From NCBI GenBank assembly GCA_031292255.1, contig JARLHN010000015.1, forward strand, positions 57,187-121,186: a DNA stretch of 64,000 bases, in the 5' to 3' direction. The translations under genes were made by a program, and so were the position numbers. Positions 17,214 through 24,612 of this stretch are shown here, one piece after another. Source of the stretch: Oryzomonas sp. Lineage in GTDB: Bacteria > Desulfobacterota > Desulfuromonadia > Geobacterales > Pseudopelobacteraceae. A model generated the notes under the pieces. It saw only the letters and a program-made list of their open reading frames with translations, made no database searches and was not told the origin of the DNA. Each line of letters opens with the position of its first letter. The stretch's first letter is position 1.

Positions 17214-18818
17214 CTACCCCCTTCCAGTCAGCCTCTTCCACCCGCTCCCGGCCAACTCCACCAAACCGTTGATGGTGCGGGTGTAGAATTTGCGCACCGG
17301 CATGCGGTTGACCAGGACCCGGTCGTCCTGTCGCTCCACCGAGATCGGAGCGCCCCGCTCGATGCCGGCCACCTCGTCGTAATGCTCCCCTTCGATGCCG
17401 AACAGAAAATTATATTTTGCACCGTCGAGCCTGCAGGTCACGATCAGGATGACCACCTCCGGCCGGCCGGTTTTGTAATCGAAGCGGGCGGTGGAGGTGA
17501 CGAAGGAGCCTTCCACCGACGGAGTTGTCGCCAGGAGGGCATCCAGGGTTGCATTTTTGGGCTTGAGCCGCCCCAGGGAGGGAAGGCCCCAGGGTTTGTA
17601 CGGCTCGTGGCGCCGTCCATGGTACTGGTCGCTCCGCTCCAAAAGGGTCACCACGTTGTTGTTGATCGGTCCGCCGATGGAGTGGGAGAGGCCGGCTCCG
17701 AACCCCTGCTCCCGGATCAGGCGGTGGTTCTCCACAATCTGGATCATGCCGGTGGCCCCCAGTGGGTGGCCGCGTCCCTTCAAGCCGCCGGTCAGGTTGG
17801 TGGGGAAGGCGCCGGCCGGACCGGTCAGGGCGTCGTCCAGCATGGCGTCCATGAGGCGGTTGCGGCTGACGATCCCCAGGTCCACCAGATTGATGGGACC
17901 GAAACCGTTGAAGGGGTCGTGCATGTTGACGTGCAGCTTGCCCTCCAGGGTGCGGATGTCCCTGATGCCGGCCATGCCGTAGGCGTAGCCGGCGGCGATG
18001 ACCGTGGCGGGGAAGGAGTGGAAATAGTTGCGGTCGGCAATGGTGGGAATATCGGTGGCGCTCCCTACGCCGCTGACCAGTACGTCCTGGGGTTTCGAGG
18101 TCAGGATGACCGCTGCCATGCCGTCGGACATGGGACAGTAGTCGTGGTAACGCAGTGGATACCAATAGAGGTAGTTCTTGTTGCTGGCGATCTGGCGGTA
18201 GTAGTCCTCAATTTCGATGGCCACCCGCAGATGTGCGTCCGGGTTCTGCACGGCAAAGCGCTGGCTGCGCTGGGTCAAGAGGGCCGAGTAGGCGGTCCAT
18301 TCCTCGTCGGACAGGCCCAGCCGCTCCTTCAGCGCCCGGGCCACCAGGGCGCCGCACGCCGGCATGGTCAGGCCGAATTCCGCTTCCTCCCGATCGATTA
18401 CCCCGGCGATGATCCGGGTCGATTCCGTGGTGGAAGCATCGCTCATCTTCTGGATGCCGATGGCCAGCACATGGTCGAAGCGCCCCGACGCCACTTCCAG
18501 GTAGGCGCTCTCAAAAGCCGAGGCCCCGGAGGATGAGGCTGTGTCGATCAGCACGGACCTGGCCCCGGAGATGCCGAGAATCCCGGCGATCTTTGCCGCG
18601 GTGTTGTCCACGCCGGAAAAGGCGGCCGGGTTCTGGCTCCCGGCCACCACCGCCTCGATGTCGCGCCGCCGCACCGGGCTGCCGCTGAACACCGCCTCGC
18701 ACCGTTCGGCCATCTCAAGAAAGGAGAGGTTTTCCTTGTCCTTACCGTTGTAGCGCCCCACCGGGGCCATCCAGGAGGCTGCCACGTAGACCGGGCGGGG
18801 GCGGAATGGGGTGTTCAT
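17214..18818 (-). CDS. Thiolase-fold protein with Ser at the catalytic Cys position and a C-terminal OB-like domain
   Basis: 534 residues. The first 390 are thiolase-like: VYVAASWMAPVGR, IEAVVAGSQNP, and a late GLKGRGHPLGATGMIQIVENHR, where the second active-site His motif is intact, then GGPINNNVV. The nucleophile position, usually CxS in an AACAS-type motif, reads DTASSSGAS; the aligned residue is Ser95 (codon at 18534-18536). The extra C-terminal 140 residues (VEGSFVTSTARFDYKTGRP onward) look like a DUF35/OB-type domain that in related systems works with thiolases. Lack of Cys argues against normal acyl transfer; it may act in condensation with a partner, in lipid transfer or as a regulator. 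The neighbouring dehydrogenase is upstream on the same strand beyond a terminator-like palindrome. Confidence 0.75.
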   Translation of the reverse strand: MNTPFRPRPVYVAASWMAPVGRYNGKDKENLSFLEMAERCEAVFSGSPVRRRDIEAVVAGSQNPAAFSGVDNTAAKIAGILGISGARSVLIDTASSSGASAFESAYLEVASGRFDHVLAIGIQKMSDASTTESTRIIAGVIDREEAEFGLTMPACGALVARALKERLGLSDEEWTAYSALLTQRSQRFAVQNPDAHLRVAIEIEDYYRQIASNKNYLYWYPLRYHDYCPMSDGMAAVILTSKPQDVLVSGVGSATDIPTIADRNYFHSFPATVIAAGYAYGMAGIRDIRTLEGKLHVNMHDPFNGFGPINLVDLGIVSRNRLMDAMLDDALTGPAGAFPTNLTGGLKGRGHPLGATGMIQIVENHRLIREQGFGAGLSHSIGGPINNNVVTLLERSDQYHGRRHEPYKPWGLPSLGRLKPKNATLDALLATTPSVEGSFVTSTARFDYKTGRPEVVILIVTCRLDGAKYNFLFGIEGEHYDEVAGIERGAPISVERQDDRVLVNRMPVRKFYTRTINGLVELAGSGWKRLTGRG

Positions 18819-18843
18819 TTTGGAATCTCCTTGGCAATAAAAA

Positions 18844-18867
18844 AGGCGTCCAGCCGGCTGGACGCCT
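18844..18867 (-). terminator. 24-base palindrome with T-run ahead of the thiolase-like gene
   Basis: A perfect palindrome (left arm AGGCGTCCAGCC) followed on the minus strand by TTTTT. It lies 25 bases before the thiolase-like start and about 200 bases after the dehydrogenase stop. It should terminate transcripts from the dehydrogenase, or act as an attenuator in the thiolase leader. Confidence 0.7.
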
Positions 18868-18940
18868 CTAACATGAGAATGGGGGCGAACCGGGACAGGG
18901 ATTGCTAGGGCCTTGGAACGCTTGAATTAACGTATAAATA

Positions 18941-19060
18941 ATCCCCTCCCTCCTTGCAAGGGTTAGGGTGAGGATAAAATCAGCATATTGCAGCTTCACA
19001 CATCCCCGGCCCCTTTAGGCCCATGCGGGTCCTCCCGTCAGGGGAGAGGGGCTTTTTCGA
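18941..19060 (+). repeat. Dispersed intergenic repeat, copy A
   Basis: Contains blocks CCCCTCCC, TTGCAGCT, CCCCTTTAGGCCC and GGGTCCTCCCGTCA in that order, ending in a GGGGCTTTTTCGAAGC stretch. The same blocks occur in the same order, inverted, at 59264-59391. Both copies fill gaps between minus-strand genes and encode nothing. Confidence 0.7.
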
Positions 19061-19071
19061 AGCATTTATCG

Positions 19072-19935
19072 CTAGCGCAACGCCTTGATGACCGCCGAAA
19101 AGTCTTCCTCGCCCCAGCCTTCGTTAACCGCTTTTCCATAGACCTTGCAGGACGCCTCGGCCGCGGGCAGGTTGAGGCCCAACTGGCGGGCCGCATCCAG
19201 GACCACATGGAGCTGCTCGTGGACGTATTTGAGCGCCAGGCTGCGCGTGAATTCTCCCCGTGCCATGGCGCGCCCCTTGAGGTGGAACAGGGGGGAGGCG
19301 ACGCCGCGGGTGTCGAGCACCTCCAGGATCTTGTCGGCGGTGAATCCCAGCTTGTCGCCGAATACCAGGCCTTCAGCCAGAACCTGCACCAGTTCGGCCT
19401 GCACCATATTGACGATGAATTTCATCTTGGTGGCGTCCCCCACCTGTCCAACATGGATGATGTTGAGGCCAAAACAGGAAAAGGGCTCGCGGCATCTCCC
19501 CACCAGCGACGGGTCGCCGCCGGTTATGATGGTCAGAAGCCCGTTGGCGGCATGCTCCTTGCTCCCCCAGACCGGCGCATCCAGGTACAGGACCCGCTTC
19601 TTGGCGCACTCGTCGGCCATCTTCATGGTGGTTTCCAGGGAGTGGGATCCCATGTCCGCCAGGATCGTACCGCCTCCAATACCGGTTAGGATGCCGTTTT
19701 CTCCGAAGAAGATCTGCCCCAGCTCTTCCCCTTCCGGGACAATGGCGATAACCAGGTCACGGTCCCTGGCGGCTTCGGCGGCGGAGACCGCAGCAAGGGC
19801 GCCCTGTTCGACCAGATACCTCATGGCGGTGGCGTCCGTATCGAAAACCGTCAGCTCATAACTCCCTTTGGTCAGGTTGGCGGCCATATGCCGGCCAACG
19901 GTGCCAAGCCCGATGAATCCGATTTTTCTCAACAT
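19072..19935 (-). CDS. NAD(P)-dependent beta-hydroxyacid dehydrogenase (3-hydroxyisobutyrate dehydrogenase family)
   Basis: 287 residues, standard for the family. The Rossmann motif GFIGLGTVGRHMAANL is at 7-22, the substrate-binding DAPVWGSKEHAANGLLTIITGG near 118-139, and the catalytic Lys in GDATKMKFIVNM near 172. Related enzymes oxidise 3-hydroxyisobutyrate, tartronate semialdehyde or reduce glyoxylate and succinic semialdehyde; the specificity cannot be read here. AGGAGG lies about seven bases before the ATG. No co-transcribed partner is evident apart from the thiolase-like gene beyond a terminator. Confidence 0.85.
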   Translation of the reverse strand: MLRKIGFIGLGTVGRHMAANLTKGSYELTVFDTDATAMRYLVEQGALAAVSAAEAARDRDLVIAIVPEGEELGQIFFGENGILTGIGGGTILADMGSHSLETTMKMADECAKKRVLYLDAPVWGSKEHAANGLLTIITGGDPSLVGRCREPFSCFGLNIIHVGQVGDATKMKFIVNMVQAELVQVLAEGLVFGDKLGFTADKILEVLDTRGVASPLFHLKGRAMARGEFTRSLALKYVHEQLHVVLDAARQLGLNLPAAEASCKVYGKAVNEGWGEEDFSAVIKALR

Positions 19936-20070
19936 TATTGCGCCTCCTAATTATATTGTTATTACATAAACGATAAAGATTTTACCTAATAATCATACTG
20001 CTTGCAACCTGCAAATCAATATTCAAACAGTATTTTAAAGCAAAGCGGCACGCAACCGGTATTCACTGCC

Positions 20071-20727
20071 TCAGCGCGAATGGGTAACGCCGATGCGCGC
20101 GCAGAGTTCGTTCAGGCGGCAGAGGGAGCAGCGCGGCGATACGGGGAGGCAGATGTTCTGACCGAAAGCCACCAGCAAGTCGTTGATATCAATCCAATAT
20201 TCTGGCGGAAGCTGTGCGCGCAACGCCATTTCCGTGGCGTCGGGAGTCCTGGTCGCCACGTATCCCCAGCGATTGCAGATGCGGTGGACATGGGTATCGA
20301 CACAGATGCCCGGCAGGCCGAACCCCAAGGTCAACACCAGGTTGGCGGTCTTGCGGCCCACGCCCCGGAAGGTGAGCAATTCGTCCAGGCTGTCCGGCAC
20401 CCTGCCGTCATACTCTGCCGCCAGCTTGCGGGATATTGCCAGGATCTGTTCGGCCTTGGTGCGGTAGAAGCCTGCCGGGTAGATCAGTTTTGCGATCTCT
20501 GGCGCCGACAGTTGCTGCATCGCCTCGGGGGTGGCGGCGTGTTCGAACAGCATTTGGGAGGCACGGGCCGTCACCTCGTCCTTGGTGCGCAGGGAGATGA
20601 TACAGGAAACCAGCACCTTGTAAGGGCTGCGGCTATCTTCGGCAACGATGGTGACAGCCGGCGTGCGCCAGGAGCGGGATTCCTCGTTCAGGATGCTCAT
20701 GGCGCGGTGTATGTCGTCGGGTTTCAT
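20071..20727 (-). CDS. nth: Endonuclease III (base-excision DNA glycosylase/AP lyase)
   Basis: 218 residues from the ATG at 20727; a longer open frame upstream overlaps the divergent PHP gene and is not used. The helix-hairpin-helix TFRGVGRKTANLVL supplies the catalytic Lys and CVDTHVHRICNRWG the catalytic Asp. The [4Fe-4S] ligands read C-x6-C-x2-C-x5-C (CLPVSPRCSLCRLNELC). It removes oxidised pyrimidines and nicks the abasic site. It is divergent from the PHP gene across 69 bases. Confidence 0.95.
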   Translation of the reverse strand: MKPDDIHRAMSILNEESRSWRTPAVTIVAEDSRSPYKVLVSCIISLRTKDEVTARASQMLFEHAATPEAMQQLSAPEIAKLIYPAGFYRTKAEQILAISRKLAAEYDGRVPDSLDELLTFRGVGRKTANLVLTLGFGLPGICVDTHVHRICNRWGYVATRTPDATEMALRAQLPPEYWIDINDLLVAFGQNICLPVSPRCSLCRLNELCARIGVTHSR

Positions 20728-20796
20728 GGCGAAATAGTACCTGAACGGATGGAGGCATGCAATAGCGCTTTTACTTTTTACCGTGAAAAGGCTAGT

Positions 20797-21690
20797 ATGG
20801 ACGTTATGATACAGCATGCACCGGATGGAAACTACATAGACCTGCACGTCCATTCCAGTTTTTCCGACGGTTGCCTTTCTCCGCAGGAGTTGGTCGAGAG
20901 AGCGCAGGCTCAGGGGTTGTGCGCCATAGCCATTGCCGACCACGATTCGGTGGCAGGCGTGTTTCCGGGGATTGCCGCTGGGGAAGAGCGGGGCATCGAG
21001 GTGGTGCCGGCTATCGAGCTTTCGGTGGAGTTCAAGGCCTACAAGGATGTGCACCTTCTGGGTTACGGCCTGGATTGCGGCGACAGCGGGCTGTTGGAGC
21101 GGCTGAATCAGCTCCGCGAACGGCGGGCAAGCCGCAGCCGGGACATCCTCGCAGCGGTGAACGAACGCCTGGCGGGGGAGGGGAGGGAGGAGATCGGGTT
21201 CGAAGAGGTGAGCATGCATGCCCTGGAGACCATCGGCAGGCCCCATATTGCCCGTGCCATGATCGGGCGGGGCTATGTGGATACCGTTGAGGAGGCCTTC
21301 CGACGGTATCTGGTCCCCTGCAATGTCTCAAAACGTTATTGGCCGATGGACGACGCCATTGCCACCATCAGGCGGCTGGGAGGGGTGTCGGTCCTGGCCC
21401 ACCCCACGAGTATCAGCACGCTTCGCCTCGAGCTGCGCAGCATCATCACGGAGTTGTCGGGGCTGGGACTGGATGGGGTCGAGGTATTCAACAGCATGGC
21501 GCAACCGGAGGAGGCGGCGGTACTGCGACGGATTGCCGGAGACCTGGGGCTGCTGGTGACTGGCGGCTCGGATTTTCACGGCATCGAGCAGGGGCAGGAG
21601 ATGGGAAGGGGACGCGGCGGCATCCGTTTTGAAAATGCGCTCCTCGTTCCGCTGAAGGCGCTCATTGAACAACGCAGGCCGATTGTTTAA
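20797..21690 (+). CDS. PHP-domain phosphoesterase (RNase AM/TrpH-like)
   Basis: 297 residues from ATG 20797, which has AAAAGG five bases upstream; ATG 20806 is an alternative. The PHP metal motifs are visible: YIDLHVHSSFSDG, AIADHDSV, and late LVTGGSDFHG. A middle GRPHIARAMI and VLAHPTS match the YciV/TrpH family, whose E. coli member removes nucleotides from RNA 5' ends and hydrolyses 3',5'-nucleotide bisphosphates. It runs convergently into the kinase-BON gene with no gap. Confidence 0.85.
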   Translation: MDVMIQHAPDGNYIDLHVHSSFSDGCLSPQELVERAQAQGLCAIAIADHDSVAGVFPGIAAGEERGIEVVPAIELSVEFKAYKDVHLLGYGLDCGDSGLLERLNQLRERRASRSRDILAAVNERLAGEGREEIGFEEVSMHALETIGRPHIARAMIGRGYVDTVEEAFRRYLVPCNVSKRYWPMDDAIATIRRLGGVSVLAHPTSISTLRLELRSIITELSGLGLDGVEVFNSMAQPEEAAVLRRIAGDLGLLVTGGSDFHGIEQGQEMGRGRGGIRFENALLVPLKALIEQRRPIV

Positions 21691-22518
21691 TCAGCTTCGG
21701 TCCTTGTAGGCCTTATAATCGACTACCTGAATGTCTTCCTGAAGCGATTTGACCCCCTTGACCGACTCGACGATCCTGATGGCTTCCTTTTTTTCTTTTT
21801 CCGAGGCGAGGTAGCCGCTGATATGGACCTTCCCCTTTTGCACATCGATCTTGAAAGGGCGGTAGTCAAGGTCGGCAGAGTTCAGCAGGGCGGTCTCGAT
21901 CTTTTTCATCAGGACAGTGTTGTCGATCAGCTCTGCGGCGCCTTTATCCGCCTCCTTGAGGTGGGGGTCCCTGGCTGCCGCCACGATGCAATCCACAATG
22001 GACTCTTCCGACATGCGCGACGTGTTGAACACCAGGTCATACCCCAGGGGGTCGTTCCAGTCCCGATCGAAATAAAAATGGATGAAGCCGCCCCGCTGGT
22101 GGTCGCTGCGGCGGATCATCGACATCGCCATGTCGGGATCAATCCACTCCCGTTCGGCAAAACGCTCGGCGCGCTCCTCAAAATCGGCTATGAATCTGAG
22201 CCTTAAGACATTGCGGCACTCCTTGAGCAGATCCTGACCGCCACGGCCATACAGGATCACGTTCCCTTTGCGGGCGAAATCCAGCAGGATGAGTTCGACC
22301 GTGTTAAGGATCGCTGCACGCTTGCGGTCATCGGCAGTGATGTAGGAAGGGGGTTTTTCGTCAACCATCTGGAGCAGATCGGTCGAAAGGCCGTATTGTG
22401 GGGCGATGGCGCTGATCCGTGCCCCATCCACAAAGGTGTACTTGAGTCGCTTGGCAACCTCTTCCGCAATGTGAAAAGCCCCGGTGCCCATTTCCCGCGA
22501 AAACGTGATGATTGCCAT
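21691..22518 (-). CDS. Cytidylate kinase-like protein fused to a BON domain
   Basis: 275 residues from the ATG with GGGAGG seven bases upstream; a TTG one codon earlier is not needed. The N-terminal 185 residues resemble the cytidylate-kinase-like family: IITFSREMGTGAFHIAEEVAKRLKYTFVDG, NVILYGRGGQDLL, LRLRFIADFEERAERFAERE. The P-loop is degenerate (GTGAFH where Gly/Ser-Gly-Gly is common). Residues about 200-270 form a BON domain (KIDVQKGKVHISGYLASEKEKKEAIRIVESVKGVKSLQEDIQVVD), which usually binds membranes or periplasmic partners. There is no signal peptide. Function unknown. Confidence 0.75.
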   Translation of the reverse strand: MAIITFSREMGTGAFHIAEEVAKRLKYTFVDGARISAIAPQYGLSTDLLQMVDEKPPSYITADDRKRAAILNTVELILLDFARKGNVILYGRGGQDLLKECRNVLRLRFIADFEERAERFAEREWIDPDMAMSMIRRSDHQRGGFIHFYFDRDWNDPLGYDLVFNTSRMSEESIVDCIVAAARDPHLKEADKGAAELIDNTVLMKKIETALLNSADLDYRPFKIDVQKGKVHISGYLASEKEKKEAIRIVESVKGVKSLQEDIQVVDYKAYKDRS

Positions 22519-22699
22519 CAAATAACCTCCCTGCAGGATCTGTGTTGACTGCGCTATATAGCATGTTGTCGTTGCGTATACAAGAGGCCAGTAGTAACCT
22601 CGTGTCCCGCCTGGTTGATTCGTGCTCGTTCTTCCTGATTATTGGCCGCTGCCGTTGATGCGGCTCCTTGATGTAGCCCGCTCCCTGATCGAGGGGACG

Positions 22700-23659
22700 T
22701 CATGGCGTCTCTGTCTCGGGTTCGACAGTGACCTTCAACAGAAAACGCCGTGCCTGTCCTTGCAGGGAGATCGTCAAGGGGATTCGAATGCTACCGTCGG
22801 CGAGCGCCACCGCCTCATCGGCCAGGGCCACCCGAATGTCGCTCCCGGTTTCCGTTTCAGGCGGCAGAGAGGCAATGGTCATTGCTTCGCCGGCAGGGGG
22901 TGAAGGGGGACTCTCGGCAGGGGGCTCAACGACATCGCCGCCGGGCTGTGGGAAAATCGACGTGTGGTCTCGCTCTAACACCCTGTCGAGGCGTTTGTCA
23001 AGCGTTGCGGTGGACGCCCGGTACTCCGGGGCGGCCATGGAGGAAGGTGGGAGGGGGGCTTGTCCGCTCTTCAGACTGCTTTCCGCGCTGATCCGCTCCA
23101 TAATCTGGCGGGAGAGATTCGAGAACGTTTCCAATACCCCCTCGCCGTTCAGCGCCGTGGACAGGCAGCCCGGCAGGTGCTCCAACTCCAGTAGGGCCGC
23201 AGTTGCCGCAGTGGTCGCCGATCTGTTCCGATCCGCCTTGTTGACCTGAAGGACCGCCGGCATATCGTGCAGGCTCATGCCGTATGAGGCCAGGTAATCG
23301 CGCAGGCTCTCCACACTCTGCCGTCCCGCCGGGGAGGAGTCTGCCGCGTCTACGACCAGCACCACACCATCGGCCCCCTTGAGGGTCATCTTCCAGGCTG
23401 CGGGATTGTTGACCCTCCCCGGCAAGGTATAGATGTGGAAACGGATGTGGTAACCGCCGAAAACCGGTTGTTCGAACGGGCTGAAATCAAAGAAGAGCAG
23501 TGATCCGCCGCTGGTCTGCAGTGTTTTCAGTTCGCCGCGAAGCGTTGGTTTGATCCTCTCGTACAGATAGCGCAGCAAGGTGCCTTTGCCGGCTCCTTCC
23601 TGTCCGTAGTAGACGATCTTGGCATTGATCTCGCGTTTGGTATTATTAATAATGGCCAT
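22700..23659 (-). CDS. Ras-like (MglA-type) small GTPase with C-terminal extension
   Basis: 319 residues. The GTPase core (1-190) resembles MglA: INAKIVYYGQEGAGKGTLLRY (P-loop 19-27), TLRGELKTLQTSGGSLLFFDFSPFE, RFHIYTLPGR, GADGVVLVVDAADS and NKADR. At the position of MglA's catalytic Gln (TVPGQ, residue 82) this protein has Arg82, so hydrolysis may be slow or depend on a partner. The remaining 130 residues are a disordered Pro-rich linker and a small beta domain ending RRFLLKVTVEPE. No MglB-like roadblock gene lies nearby. It follows the HEAT-like gene and precedes the kinase-BON gene. Confidence 0.82.
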   Translation of the reverse strand: MAIINNTKREINAKIVYYGQEGAGKGTLLRYLYERIKPTLRGELKTLQTSGGSLLFFDFSPFEQPVFGGYHIRFHIYTLPGRVNNPAAWKMTLKGADGVVLVVDAADSSPAGRQSVESLRDYLASYGMSLHDMPAVLQVNKADRNRSATTAATAALLELEHLPGCLSTALNGEGVLETFSNLSRQIMERISAESSLKSGQAPLPPSSMAAPEYRASTATLDKRLDRVLERDHTSIFPQPGGDVVEPPAESPPSPPAGEAMTIASLPPETETGSDIRVALADEAVALADGSIRIPLTISLQGQARRFLLKVTVEPETETP

Positions 23660-23722
23660 CCCGGCTCCCGCTCCTCGGTTAAGAACTTGTCCGTCAATAG
23701 GTAACGGTAAGTTCTGAAGCTC

Positions 23723-24604
23723 CTATCTTTTTTTGTTGAGCAAAATCCGTTTCGCCTGGGTTGAGACGACCGATGAAACATTCTTGCTCTTGGCGTAGCC
23801 GGCGATATCCTTATCATTCAGGGTCGCGAGGTAGCGCAGCGCTTTCTGAACCGGCGTGCGGTTATTATCCACCAGCGCCTTGCGGATATTGTAGTTTTTT
23901 ACCCATTCCTTGTTGGCGCAGATCAGGCGCATGATCTCGTCATTCTGGATGCCGGATTTCAACAGGGCTACTACCTCGGCTTCGGTCATGCGCGGGTTCT
24001 TGATGACGCCCGCAGAAATGAGCTTGTTTGAATCCTTGACAAGGATCGAGCGCCATTCCTTGTCACCGGTCATGGCCATCTTGATTTTCTCGGCAATACC
24101 CATCACCTGGGCCATTTGGTATTTGCTTTGAAATTCTTGTCCATCCTCCGCCACCGCGGCATCGGAATCGTCGGGCTCGTCGGGCTCGTCGGAAACATCG
24201 GAAACATCGGAAACATCGGAAACATCGGATCGCTGTTCGATGATCTTTTGCAGGAAGGAACGAGCCGGCGCGGAGAGCAACCCGTTTTCCAGGAGTGTTT
24301 CGGCAACGTCCTCCCTTTGATAATGGACCTTGGCGATGGCGTCAAGAACCGCAGGATGGGCGTCTTGCGAACCGGCCACGGCGAGCAGCGTCTCCCCGGG
24401 CAACGAGGAGAATGCCGACTGCGCCGCAGCCTTGACTCCATGGTCCCCATCCCTCATCAGGCAGAAAATGAGCATGCAGCGGTCGAACGGTTGCAGGGCA
24501 GAGGCGTTCTCAAGTCTTCTGAGCCGCTCTTCGGGGCTCTGTCCCGGACGAAGGCATTCCGCCACGGGCGGAGATATCTTTAGTTTGATCGTTTCGCCAG
24601 ACAT
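23723..24604 (-). CDS. Uncharacterised alpha-helical (HEAT-like) protein with Ser-Asp-Val repeat
   Basis: 293 residues from the ATG at 24604; an upstream GTG at 24616 overlaps the stop of the SPOR gene and is an alternative. The N-terminal half (RRLENASALQPFDRCMLIFCLMRDGDHGVKAAAQSAFSSLPGE) and C-terminal half (AEVVALLKSGIQNDEIMRLI, RTPVQKALRYLATLNDKDIAGYAKSKNV) look like paired helices of HEAT/Arm type. They are joined by an acidic linker with SDV repeated four times, then EPD/DSD. No catalytic motif. Its position between a SPOR protein and a Ras-like GTPase suggests a scaffold or effector role; that is inference. Confidence 0.7.
   Translation of the reverse strand: MSGETIKLKISPPVAECLRPGQSPEERLRRLENASALQPFDRCMLIFCLMRDGDHGVKAAAQSAFSSLPGETLLAVAGSQDAHPAVLDAIAKVHYQREDVAETLLENGLLSAPARSFLQKIIEQRSDVSDVSDVSDVSDEPDEPDDSDAAVAEDGQEFQSKYQMAQVMGIAEKIKMAMTGDKEWRSILVKDSNKLISAGVIKNPRMTEAEVVALLKSGIQNDEIMRLICANKEWVKNYNIRKALVDNNRTPVQKALRYLATLNDKDIAGYAKSKNVSSVVSTQAKRILLNKKR
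24169..24230 (-). repeat. 9-bp tandem repeat in the HEAT-like gene
   Basis: Four copies of GGAAACATC (plus strand) preceded by copies of GTCGGGCTC, translating to Ser-Asp-Val and Glu-Pro-Asp units. Unit length is a multiple of three, so slippage would change linker length without frameshift. Confidence 0.85.
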
Positions 24605-24612
24605 AGTCCTCG

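Noticed and set aside
17178-18536. Plus-strand 452-codon frame opposite the thiolase-like gene
   Set aside because: Antisense shadow; the minus strand has clear thiolase motifs.
20002-20796. Upstream extension of the PHP gene
   Set aside because: The extension is antisense to nth; the DLHVHSSFSDG metal motif lies just after ATG 20797, which has its own ribosome site.
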